From assembly GCF_012489685.1 (NCBI RefSeq), contig NC_080046.1, positions 38,899,176 through 38,963,175 on the forward strand: DNA of 64,000 nt, written 5' to 3'. Position numbers and translations under genes: made by a program. Source of the stretch: Lotus japonicus (taxonomy: Eukaryota; Streptophyta; Magnoliopsida; Fabales; Fabaceae). This document shows, piece by piece, positions 35,100 to 47,109 of this stretch; position 1 is the stretch's first letter, and every line of letters starts with the position of its first letter. The notes below the pieces were generated by a model. It saw only the letters and a program-made list of their open reading frames with translations, made no database searches and was not told the DNA's origin.

Positions 35100-38000
35100 T
35101 CAATATATATTAGAAAAGAAGAACTTCCATCAGACTGATTTAGTGACGTGTCATTCTCACGTTAATTCTTACTTTTTTGTGATATGATGTTCAAGGAATA
35201 TAACTATGACGCTGATGTTCAAGCAAATTTGGGCATAAATCTCCGAGGTAAAACCCCAAGGATTTCTCTATACAGTTAACTTCTTTGTTTTTCTCTACAC
35301 AGTTAACTTCTTTGTTTCTCTGGTAAATGAGAATCCATTTAGTAAGATGATTTGCATCTAAGACTGCTCTGAAACCTAAAAACTGTTGTTGTTTGTATTT
35401 GAGTATAATTTTCAATTGATATGTTTTAATTTTAAACTACAATAATGCTACATTTTCTGCTTACTAAAAAATACAGGAAGAAAATAGTGTAAGTGAACAA
35501 CCTCTTAGCTTTCCATAGGTTTTAATTTCATATCTACTTTTGGATGTGGTAAATAAATTTTGTAATTGGATCTTAAACTTTTGCAGCTGGTCAAGTTGAA
35601 GAAGATCGTGAGATTCCTTAATGCATGACTGGCAGTGTCAAGCATTATCAGTTTCCTTTTGCTTCCAGCTATTAGGAATTCGGATGTTGTAAGAAAGAAA
35701 CCAGTTACATTTCTAACTTTCAATACTTTAAAATTCCAGGTTATAGATTGGATTTGGACATTATTTTTCATTGTAGACTTCTTTGATTGATTGGCTAGAT
35801 TAGAAATGTTTTCACTGAAGATATTATTGATTGAATTCATTATACTTGCAAGTATTTGCTCAAAAGCTTCGGGTCATTAATTTAAATCTTTGTATTGATC
35901 TTTGAAATCCTCCATATGATGTGATTACTGCTAAATGGTCCAGAATTCTCACTCATCCACTCATCATATATGATATTCCTTCTTATAGTGTATTTTTCAT
36001 GTGCAGCCTTTGAATGCTCCAGTGACACATTCCAATGTTTCTCTTTTTTCATACTCCACGAACCTATACATTGCTTCTTGCAATCTGGATTTTATTATGG
36101 ATACAGGTGAGAACTGAGAAGTTAATCATACATTTAATTAGTAGTTCTCTCATATCATTGAACTAACTCATCCTTAGGTTACAGCTGTTGTTCTCTAAGT
36201 TCCATCACAATATTGTCATATGTTGAACAACAAGGATAAGATTAATAGAAGAAGACCTCCAAATGATATATTTTGATTTTTATCTCTCACTTTTTTTTTT
36301 TGGTACTCTTTATTTATAACTAGCATTCCTCTGTATTTTGATTTTTTCATGTGAATGTTTTCTTGCCAAGATAAAATGTCCCCGAAGCAATCATGGATTG
36401 ATGCATAAGTAAAAGGCCTGGCATATATGCTTTCATGAATTTTTTGTCTCATCTGATTCGGAGTTTTTTACTTGCAATTTGATATGAGGCTACAAGCCAC
36501 ATAGGGAAAGGATCATCTATTGTGGTATGTTTGCCTAACCTGCAATCTATTAGTGGAGCCAAGATGCTGGTAGCAACTAAGATAATTAGGATTGGCAATA
36601 ATTAGATGAAGAGAGAAAAAAATAAATTTTTTCCTCTTCATTTCTCTTCTACAATTTCTTTGCCGGGAACTAGGATTTTGCTTAGCTCGAAGTCCTTAGA
36701 AGATTGAAGTGCTATGGACTCTATATTTTGAGCTATGGTTTGCATTAAATCAGATCAACACGGATGAAGAATCTAAAGTTGAACTGGATTTGGGGATGCA
36801 ATTTCGGGGGGTCATTGGAATGTGCTGCTTTTTCAGACATATGAGATCATGTTTGACATTGAGTTAGATGGTTTTGGTTTTTTATGAAATTCTATTCTGT
36901 TTCTAGCTTCCTTTCCTTTTTATATGATTATTTTTTCTAATCTTTCTCTGTTGTCTGTACTATCTTCAACCCAGTTGGAGATAGCATGGATAGGAACTAG
37001 ATGTCTATCATATAACCGAAGAAGACTTTTTATCATTTGTCATGTCTCTTTTAAGTTATTTACTTTTTTTTCTTCTACAAAATGACTATCTAGAACATAA
37101 CATGAACAATCATTAGTTATTTGCTTTTTTCTATCAAAGGCTTTTTGTAGTTTTTCCTATATGTGCTTTTAAACTGGATTCTTATTGGCTCTTTACCAGT
37201 TGAAAACTTATCCAGGATTTCCTGATGGGTCCCTGCATCCAATATTAGACTGGGGACTGTGCTGATTTGACGCGCATTTATTCGTAGTCTATTGGAGCGT
37301 TAATGGGGCACTTCGGCGGGGGTTTGACAAATATGGGAAGGAGAATGAGGCCTGTGTAACAAGGAGAATATTTGATGTGTTTCAAGTTATAGATTTTAGG
37401 ATTGGTAGTTTAAGATTCCTAGATTTTCTAGGCTCTGATATTAAACTGTATTTTAGTTTTTATTTTTGGATATTGAAGTGTTTTTTATTAGTGTTCTTAA
37501 ATTATTCTATATGGTATTAATTAATATATTTACTTTTATATTTTGATTAAAGTTTTATTCTTTGTAGAAACGACAATTTGATTGAGAGGTTACCACTACA
37601 TTTAGATAGGTAAATAGAATGTATAACCGGAGTGTATAAATCCTCTCCACTAACTTGACCTATGAAGTTCAGCAAGTCCCGTCTTTACATCGCAACTGTT
37701 TGATTCTTTTGGATTGCAATGCTCTAACCTTCTTCTAAATTCAAACCTATTTTGGAAGATGCTCCAGCTTCTCTTACCCTCTGTTAGGTTCTGCAGATCT
37801 TTTCCGAATGTTCGACTATGAATTGTAATCATGATAATGACAAATATAGATAAAAAAACTCACATGAATGAACGTTTTACATGAAAATAATTTTAGTGCG
37901 AAACTAATAGAAAAATAAATTCCAATATAACTTCAGTATTTTTCATACTCTTACACTAAATATTAATGTGAAAACATGTCATAAGAGAATATAAGAGAAT

Positions 38001-39067
38001 AGTTCAAATTGAAGGATAAAAAGCTCCAAATGAGGAGGAAAATTTATATGAAAAAATGAGGAGAAATATTTACATGAAAATATTTTCATGTTAAGCTAAT
38101 AGTTTTGTTTCATTTTGTTGGTCTGCAACCTAATAGATCAAAATATATGTATTTTCATTTTGGTAAGTAAAAATATTTTGTACCACATTACAATAAGGAA
38201 AAGATGAACAAAATGAAGAGTTGGTTGGTTCCCTTACCAGAGAACAAAAGGGTGTATATAAGCAGGTGTTGGATGCAGTCATGTTTAATAAGGGACGATT
38301 CTTTTTCCTTTATGGTTTTGGAGGAACGGATAAAACTTTTGTGTAGGACACATTATCTGCTATGGTGCAATCTAAAGGTTTAATTGTTTTAAAGACCAAG
38401 CTGCTGGTTTGTGTAATGGAACCCGGTTGAGAGTCACTCATCTTACTCAATATATAATTGTTGCAACTGTTTTATCAGGAATCAAGTTGGGTAAAACAGA
38501 ATACATTCCAATGATAAGTCTAACACCTTCTGACTCTGGTCTTCCCTTCAAATTCTTTACATTTTATAAGTTGATGAACATCGAATTCAAAATTATTATT
38601 GTCGGTTTACGGTTCGCTCTATTTTCTTTACAATAAAATAAGTTTTTACTGATTAAATCAACTATGTACAAAGTCTGATATATATCATAAATTCTGTAGG
38701 TACCCTGCAAGATTGGCTCAAATTTGAATGACTTGGTATAAACGCAATGATGTAATACTTTATGATTTATCTTTCACAGTCCTGATTTGTGCTACTATCA
38801 CATTCAATTTTTTTGGAATTAATATGTTGGTAATTCCTTCTATCTATGATTTGTGCTATTGTCTTCATGTTCACGAAGAATGTGAAACGAGTTCCTGTTG
38901 ATCTCAATCAGGCTTAGAAGAGAAGTCTTGCTGTCCACTTTGCTTAGCATTTCAGATTCTTTTATTTCATATGTTATTTTATATATTTTTAATAATCAAC
39001 GGATTGATTGACGTATCGAATACAATTGACATATTCATCGTGCATCGCACAGGTAAAAAAACACTAG
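35100..39067 (+). mobile_element. Decayed, formerly autonomous Helitron
   Basis: The 5' start TC-AATATATATTAGAAAAG lies at 35100. The 3' end is at 39064-39067, ACACTAG before T, preceded by an imperfect hairpin (CATCGTGCATCGCACAGG). Inside is a Pif1-type helicase remnant (38240-38640), the Helitron hallmark. 35400-38200 has no readable Rep or other gene and may include captured or decayed DNA. The last 375 bp recur inverted at 14950-15320. Confidence 0.7.
38242..38634 (+). pseudogene. Helitron Pif1-like helicase remnant
   Basis: Rolling-circle Helitrons encode a Rep-helicase. Around 38242-38400 the frame reads EQKGVYKQVLDAV, then FFFLYGFGGTDKTFV, where the Walker A is GFGGTDKT instead of GFGGTGKT, followed by TAG. 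From about 38409 it jumps to the C-terminal helicase region CNGTRLRVTHLTQY and then YIPMISLTPSDSGLPFKF. The several hundred residues between these motifs in intact helicases are deleted. The product cannot act. Confidence 0.85.
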
Positions 39068-41914
39068 TATATTAGAAAAGAAGAACTTTTATGAGACTGA
39101 TTTAGTAACGTGTCATTCTCACGTTAATTCTCATAAAAAAAATTCACGTGTCATTCTCAGGTTAATTATCATAAAAAAATACATTTTTAAATTTTAAATT
39201 TGATTAGGATTTAGGTTTTTTATTTCTTGATTTTATCTTAATTTATTTTTGATTTATTTTTAGAGTATTAATTAATTTCTGTGGTATTTTTATTGAATTT
39301 TCGGATTTTTAATTAATTCATGATTTTATGAGTTTTTATTGTAATTTGCTATCTATATTTATTTAGTACCTTTTTAAATTTTAGATTTGATTAGGATTTA
39401 GGTTGTTTATTTCATGATTTTATCTTAATTTATCTTATTATTTATTTTTAGAGTATTAATTAATTTTTATGGTATTTTTAATTAATTCAGGATTTTATGA
39501 GTTTTTATTGTAATTTGCTAGATTTTTGTAGTTTTTATCTATCTTTATTTATTACCTTTTTAAATTTTAGATTTGATTAAGATTTAGGTTGTTTATTTCT
39601 TGATTTTATTTTAATTTATCTTATTATTTATTTAATGTTAATTTCAGGAAATATTTTATTTTATTTTAGATTTATTTTTAGAGTATAAATTAATTAGGAT
39701 TTATATTGTTTATTCTTATCTTAAATTAGTTAATACTCAAAAAAAATCACACGTGCCATTCTCAAATTAATTCTCATAAGAAAAAAAATTCATGTGTCAT
39801 TCCATTTGATAGATTCTCTTATGTTGTGTTATTTATTCCACGTGTCATTCTCAGGTTAATTATCTTAAAAAAATACATTTTTAAATTTTAGATTTGATTA
39901 GGATTTAGGTTGTTTATTTCTTGATTTTATCTTAATTTATTTTTGATTATTTTTAGAGTATTAATTAATTTTTATGATATTTTTATTGAATTTTCGGATT
40001 TTTAATTAATTCAGGATTTTACCTTTTTAAATTTTAGATTTGATTAGAATTTAGGTTGTTTATTTCATAATTTTATCTTAATTTATCTTATTATTTATTT
40101 TTAGAGTAAACCGGAAGAGAAGCAGATGGAGCTCTTTTCCAGACCATATATTTAACAAAAGAGGATGAAGATCAGGTTGAATAGAGGTTGGTTTCTATAA
40201 TTAATTTTTATGGTACTTTTATTTAATTTTCGGATTTTTAATTAATTCAGGATTTTATGAGTTTTTATTGTGATTTGCTAGATTTTTGTAGTTTTTATCT
40301 ATCTTAATTTATTACCTTTTTAAATTTTAGATTTGATTAGGATTTAGGTTGTTTATTTCTTGATTTTATCTTAATTTATCTTATTATTTATTTAATGTTA
40401 ATTTCAGGAAATATTTTATTTTATTTTAGAGTTATTATTAGAGTATAAATTAATTAGGATTTAGGTTGTTTATTCTTATCTTAAATTAATTAATACTGTA
40501 AAAAAATCACACGTGTCATTCTCATAAAAAAAAATCACGTGTCATTCCATTTGATAGATTCTCTTATGTTGTGTTGTTTTATCTTGAAACCGAATTTTAA
40601 AAGATTTGTCATAATTATCTAAGATTTACCTAGATTATTCCTTACTAAATTTATTTCCAAAACAAATCTTGAAACCGTTTTTATTATCTCTTTAAATTAG
40701 GAAAAGTCTCAAGCCTAATTTACTACATATTTTCAGGAATCCTATGATTTCTCCTTTTATTCTTTCTCATGATCCACAATATAACAAAAATGTAATGCTG
40801 AGATTTAATCCATTAAAATTTAAAAGATTTTTTCTAATTATCTAAGATACTGCATCAATCATCTCCTCCTCTATATATTAATATATACTCCATCCGTTCC
40901 TGATCTTTTGTTGTTTAAGGTTATGCACATTGTTTAAGATTGCAATTATTAATATATTTGTTGACATAAACACCCTTATTTCAGGAATCCTATGATTTCT
41001 CCTTTTAACCTTTTGTTAATTTATTTTTATAGTATTAATTAATTTTTATGGTACTCTCAGATTAATTCTCACAGCTCCCTCCCTACGTGTCATTCCCATG
41101 TTTCTCTATTGCTTCTTAATACGTGGCATTCCCACATGAATTCTCTTCTCTGACCCACGTTGCCTTCATTTCTTTCCCTCTTTCCCGTTTTCAAATCTTC
41201 TCTCTTCTTTCCCGTTTTCAGCATTTATGGTTCACAAATTCAAATTCAAATTTAATTTCAATTGCACCTATCACCGGTCCCGATATATACCTGATTGATT
41301 CGCCAATCCTCCTTTACACGTGTCCTTCCAATAGTTCACTCTTCATGAATTACACATGTTACTCTCTCCTCATTTTACTCTATTTGAATTCGATTCCAAT
41401 TCAAATCAGAACCCTAAAAGAAGGTCAACTCTCACCCCACACCTCCTATATCAGAACCCGCTTCGTTCACCGCCACCCCTCAGCAAGTCCTCCTTCAACA
41501 CCGACATGGTCATCTACTCCGATCGCGACTCCCCTTTGCCTCAGATCCGTCACCGAGCGTCACTACTTTCAATCCCTAATCTGTCTCAGTTTCAATCGTC
41601 TGATTCCTCCCCCTTTACAACTTCACTTTCATCTCCTTGGTCAATTATATTATTTGTAATAGTATATTTTCATTACTTTAGTGTTTTACATATGGATTCA
41701 ATCGTATTTCCTTTATTAATTATAAATGAGTAATGATATATGGATCAAATTTTTTATCTCACGAATACAGCGAATTGGTTAACAAACAATCATATTCATA
41801 TGTTGAGGTTATGATTGGAAAAAAAAACAGAAATCTAAAAAATCAATGTATTGATTAATATATCAAATACAATAGACATATTCCCCGTGCAACGCGCGGG
41901 TAAAAAAACACTAG
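39068..41914 (+). mobile_element. Helitron abutting the previous one, with captured sequence
   Basis: Starts TATATTAGAAAAGAAGAAC directly after the CTAG of the left Helitron. Ends at 41911-41914, CACTAG before T, with a 7-bp hairpin CCCGTGC-AAC-GCGCGGG at 41884-41900. 39180-40480 contains about five of the AT-rich 200-bp units. 40110-40190 and 40880-41700 differ in base composition and may be captured host DNA; the frame at 41123-41659 is low-complexity and not recognised. Confidence 0.65.
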
Positions 41915-42115
41915 TAAAATCATGAATTAATTAAAAATCCGAAACTTCAATAAAAATACCATAAAAATTAATTAATACTCTAAAAATAAAGCAAAAATAT
42001 AAAATTAACCTGAGAATGACACGTGAAATTTTTTTATGAGAATTAACGTGAGAATGACACGTCACTAAGAATTAACGTGAGAATGACATGTTACTATAGA
42101 AGTTCTTCTTTTCTA
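41915..42115 (-). mobile_element. Helitron 5'-end fragment, inverted
   Basis: On the minus strand it begins TATATTAGAAAAGAAGAACT and continues with the CACGTTAATTCT and ACGTGTCATTCTC motifs found at 35.1 and 39.1 kb. It touches the CTAG end of the preceding element. Confidence 0.6.
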
Positions 42116-42728
42116 ATATATATATATATTGATATTGATATTGATATTGATATTGATGATATATTGATATTGATATTATATTGTATAAAATAATTTTTTA
42201 AACCAAAACTAATGATAAATTAAGATAAAATCAAGAAATAAACAATGATTAGTTTTTTCGTATTAATAAAACAACTAGTTCTAAAAAAAATCCCAATTAA
42301 TTTATACTCTAAAAATAACTCAAAAATAAAATAAAATATTTCCTGAAATTAACATTAAATAAATAATAAGATAAAAATCAAGAAATAAACAACCTAAATC
42401 CTAATCAAATCTAAAATTTAAAAAGGTACTAAATAAAGATAGATAAAAACTAACAAAATCTAGCAAATCACAATAAAAACTCATAAAATCCTGAATTAAT
42501 TAAAAATTCCAAAATTCAATAAAAATACCATAAAAATTAATTAATACTCTAAAAATAAATAATAAGATAAAATTAGGATAAAATCAACAAATAAACAACA
42601 TAAATCCTAATCAACGTGAATGATATCTTGGCTCGTATATTGATAGTATCTATTTTTTTATAAGCTATATTATATTGGTAGTATCTGATTTCTTAATTAT
42701 ATTGGTAGTATCAACAAGGCTGTACGTT
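42116..42728. repeat. GATATT microsatellite and AT-rich Helitron units
   Basis: 42116-42180 is TA then GATATT repeat. 42290-42610 repeats the 200-bp AT-rich unit (minus orientation). 42622-42700 is the segment shared with 14206-14285. Confidence 0.6.
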
Positions 42729-45333
42729 CACTACAAAAAATTCGCTGTTTAGCGGGGTTTTTTTTTCACATTTAGCGGCGGTTTTTGACCCACGCGGCTC
42801 ATTTAGCAGGGGTTTTGAAAACCCCTCCTGATAGACTCGCCGCACGCATACCTCGGCGGTTTTTAACAACCCCTCGGACATGAAATTATTTAGCGGCGTT
42901 TGTTTAGCGGGTGTTTCTAACCGCCACGAATTGTTTTTTTTTTTAAAAAAAACACAGAAATAACATTGGAGCTATGTTGGTTGACACTACAAAAAAAATG
43001 TTATTTAGTGGGGTTTATTTTTTGCATTTAGTGGGGGTTTTCAACCCCCGCGAGTTACTTAGCGGGGGTTTTGAAAAATCCCGAAGTTACACTCCCTACA
43101 AATCATTAGCGGCGTTTTTCAGCAAACCCTGGTACCTGTATATGGATTTAGCGGCGGTTTTTAGCGGGGGTTTTAAACCTCCCTTATCCGCAAGCTTTTT
43201 TAACGGGAGTTTTAAACCTCCCTTAAATGCAAGAAATTATTTACAGCCTAGAATATATTCTAGGAACATTTTTAACCTCATAATCTAACATAACAAAACA
43301 CTTCAATTAAAGAAACAAACCCATAGACAACTTACAATCCAAAATAACCCATACACAACTTTCAATCCAAGAAAGCCTATAGCTAGAATGTAAAAAAAAT
43401 CTTTGAAGCCAATTATCAGGTCACAATATGAAGTTCCTGAGTCATGCTAAAAGAAAGTTCAGATTACAGGAACTCAAAGGTTACAAATTTCCCATTACTC
43501 TGTCAAGATGAATATTCCAAACTGAAAAATATAGACTATTAAGTTCCGCTCGGTTTTCTTTGGAGTTTGGATTTTCTCTTCTTCTCTTACATGCTTTGCT
43601 TCTCTTCTTCTTCCTCATTTCATTATGGGGTAGGGGTTGGTAAAAAAACTAGATAGATACATTATACAACACCTCATCAATCATCATCTAAATATCAAGC
43701 ATAAATGTATCATGAACCAACCTGAATAACATTTATAACTTGCTTGGTTGCCCATCCAAATAGAGTAATATCAATTAGGAAAGAAATCAATGATATATTT
43801 TGGAGAGTACTCCATACAACCTGAAAATGAAAACTTGAGAAATTGAGATTATAGCAAGAAACTTTCTAGAAACCTTTCAGATAAGTAACAACAGTAGAAA
43901 GAAGAAACAAAGAGAGAAAATTTACATCCATCAATTTCCCTGTTTGAGTCTCTGAAAGATAAAACAGAGTTAAGTAAAGAACCTGTAGTATATTAAGGAT
44001 AAGAAGCATGTGTTTATTGGATGCACTACTGGTCTTAATTTCTTTCATTCTCAAGGTATATGCTATTGCTTACAGCATAGGTCGGTACACATCTTCTATA
44101 ACAGGTAAAAAAGGAAGGAAAAGAAAGTAAGCTTAAAATGTAAATTTAGTTGGAGAACCACTCTAGTAACTGACAAATCCTACAAATTGAGCTAAAATTA
44201 GCAGAGACTATAGAAGAAGGGGCAAGTGACTGTTTCCTAAGATGGACATAAGATGAACAACACACCAAAAATCTAAACTTCTCAAAGCATCTATCTCATT
44301 TTTCTAGAGAAATTACACTAAAACCACTTCAAAAGTCCATCTTCTAAAGTGTCATGATCTTATTTATTTATTTATAAATTATTCTATGATTATGAACACA
44401 CAGTTTTCTCTGCAGCATCCTAGGCCTTCTTTCTTTATTTCAGTTTCAACTTTGTCAGTTACTATTTTCACTCGTTCAAATATCAAAACCAATCCATTCA
44501 TTTGTTTTTTAATATTCTCTTTTCCCATTCTAACTAGTATAAATATATTTCCACACCCCTCACTCATTGCCACCCCCCATCATAACAACTCTCATTCTTG
44601 CCTGCTCTTATCTTCCTAGAAGTAACAACCCTCACCAATGTTTCAGAACTTCATCCTACTTCACTAGTTTAAACGAACTCCAAATAGATGTTTCATTCTC
44701 TAACCTATATAGTTCGTACACTTTAGACAACCAAACATGTCTAGGATAAAAAAATACAACCTATGGCTATCCTCAAGTTTCTCGCATGATCTATCAATAC
44801 TTCAACCTTCACTGTTACACTGTCCCTTTGAAATGCAATTTACATGTGAATCTGGATAAAAACAAAACGAATTGATACAAACAACCACTGAAGATTGAAG
44901 AAGAAAGAAAACTGATGTCATTGAAGTAGATGCACTCCAGAACAAGGATCATAGGAATCTGGTCTATATTATTTTTACTGTGTAGTGCACACAGGCTAAG
45001 ATGCTAATTAGTCATAAACTCATAACGCACCACTAAAAGCATATACATATTCTACTCAGCAGTATTTATTTCTCCTAAGGAAGATTTGAAAACGATACAT
45101 GGTTTAAGAAGAAAATGTTCAAATGGCGAAATTAAGTTTCACCAAACAGTCAGTTTATATAAATGAGTTAAGCTCAAGTTTTGCAAGCTAACCATTAAAA
45201 GCTCATTAATATCTTGTGTGTATGTAAGTTAGAGAGAGAGGGGGGAGAGGGCAAGAGAGATAATAATTTCAGATAAGAAAAAGGGAATAGATAATAATTC
45301 ATTCCAAGATTGTTAAGAAAATATGACACATAC

Positions 45334-45484
45334 CTATTGCTTCAATATTCCAAGATGGTGTACTCACGGGGTTCTTCGATGGTGGGGATTTTTGAGAGAC
45401 TTCAGGAGCTGATTGTGAAGAAGCTTCAATTGATGATCCAGACGCTGATTTTTGTGGGTTGTGGAAACGCTTGAACCTTGGCAT
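45334..45484 (-). pseudogene. First exon of CACTA transposon protein, inner element
   Basis: Reads MPRFKRFHNPQKSASGSS, then a Ser/Pro-rich stretch and STPSWNIEAIG before a good donor GTATGTG. Near-identical to the exon at 49013-49184, but with an intact Trp where that copy has a stop. The remaining exons are missing from the inner element. Confidence 0.75.
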
Positions 45485-46379
45485 GACTGCATAAACAAAG
45501 CAAAAACCTATCAAGCAACAAAATGGTTAATAGCTCAAAATGACAGTACCAATCAGTTCCCAATAACAGTATAAAAAAAAATCCTGCTTCATAAAATATT
45601 GAAATGATAAGGAAAATGTGTTCTTGTAGTGCAATAGAGATTGCCTTGAAACTTATTCCTGCCTAAAACACAGTTAAAAGGAGAAAACAAGCCATTAAAC
45701 ATCAACAAGAACAAGCTCTTATGGGGAGCAAGCAAAACATAATACCATCACTGTTTATAGAAATATAAAATAGAGATATGCAGCTATAAGGGATAATCCC
45801 ATTTATACTGGCTACAAACATCACCAACACAAGACTTGGAAAAGTAAATATAAATACTAGTGTGCAACGTTCTTCTATAACAGAATATGCAGCTGATGTC
45901 AATGCTAGATGCTGATATCAAACAGAATAAATGATTTTATACTATTCGCTTTGTTTCTAATATAGGAATTTTAGTAGCTAAAAGGGGTTCCCCATTCAGA
46001 TTCAACTTGAGTATTTCATTGAAAAATTGGGATTGATCCAAGTTATCAATCGTATGAAACAAGTCAACACTCCCAGAAGCCAATTGAAACTAGAAAACCT
46101 GTATTTACTTCCACAGTTTTACTCGATCATATCATACCAATCCAGCCATAGAAATTCAAGTTAAGCAAACGAAATCGACTTACCTTCCAGCTCCTAACAA
46201 TGTCTAGGTTCCAGCTCCAGAGAATTTCTGCCTAATTTGTGATTCCAAAGAGAAACAAAACTCAAAATCAGAAGCAAAATTGAAACTCATATGGAAGTGG
46301 AGTTAAGTTCTTACCAGGAAAATGCAAGTGAAGCAGAGATTGAGCGTTTTCTCGTGAAACACTGGAGATTGAGGAATCA

Positions 46380-46617
46380 TGAAGAGAATCGAGAGTAGAT
46401 TTTAGGGTTTAATCGAGAGTGGAATCAGGAGAGTGAAATTGAGAGTCGAATCAAAAGAAATCGAGAGTGAATCAGGTTGAAATCGGTGGAAATCGAGAGA
46501 TCAAATCAGGTTGCAATCGGTGGAAATCGAGAGATCAAATCGGTGGAAAGGATTCAGGAACTTCCATGGTTAACGAATCAGGTTGCAATCGTGAGAGTGA
46601 GAATGAGAAACGAGTTC

Positions 46618-46656
<39 letters not shown>

Positions 46657-46660
46657 TGAG
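46380..46660. repeat. Minisatellite and GAGAGT repeat near the CACTA right end
   Basis: Units like GGTGGAAATCGAGAGATCAA repeat around 46470-46555, followed by a pure GAGAGT run at 46618-46655. Probably transposon subterminal or leader sequence. Confidence 0.7.
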
Positions 46661-47109
46661 AGTTCAGAGAGTGAAAATTGGGAGAGTTAATAACGTAACT
46701 TTTTGCGGGGGTTATTAAAACCTCCCCTAACTAATGAAAATTAATGTAATCTGCGGGGGTTGTTAAAACCCCCGCTAAATAACCCCCACTAATTAACGTT
46801 TTTTTTGTAGTGTGAAAAGAAAATCAGTGAGGATTAGATGTTTAAAATGTCAACCATTTCAATCTTACATTGGAGCTATGTTGGTTGAAAAGAGCATGGT
46901 GTGGATCCCTGAAATAACAGATTTCATCATTGTTTGATTTAATTTAAAACTCTCATTTGTAAGAGTTAATTGCTAACACAAGGTGTGTTTCTATTTATTT
47001 GAAAATTGATCACTATTTACATATGTCAAGTACAGATTTGCTAATTAATTTAACTTAGTCAGAGAAATTAATATCATGCTTCAAATAATTCGTTGACAAT
47101 CATAAGAAT

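Larger units (their letters stand above)
42985..46812 (-). mobile_element. Inner non-autonomous CACTA element (3.8 kb)
   Basis: The left end is CACTACAAAAAAAATG; the right end (complement) is CACTACAAAAAAAACG. TGA at 42982-42984 and 46813-46815 forms the 3-bp target duplication typical of CACTA elements. Subterminal repeats such as GCGGGGGTTTTGAAA and CCCCCGCTAAAT occur at both ends. The interior keeps only the first exon of a transposon gene (45334-45484) plus non-coding sequence. Confidence 0.88.

Noticed and set aside
41123..41733. Two overlapping frames of 178 and 125 codons inside a Helitron
   Set aside because: Low-complexity Ser/Pro/Phe text from CT-rich DNA; no known protein, although captured host sequence cannot be excluded.
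46467..46718. Frame rich in Ser-Glu repeats
   Set aside because: Produced by the GAGAGT microsatellite and nearby minisatellite.
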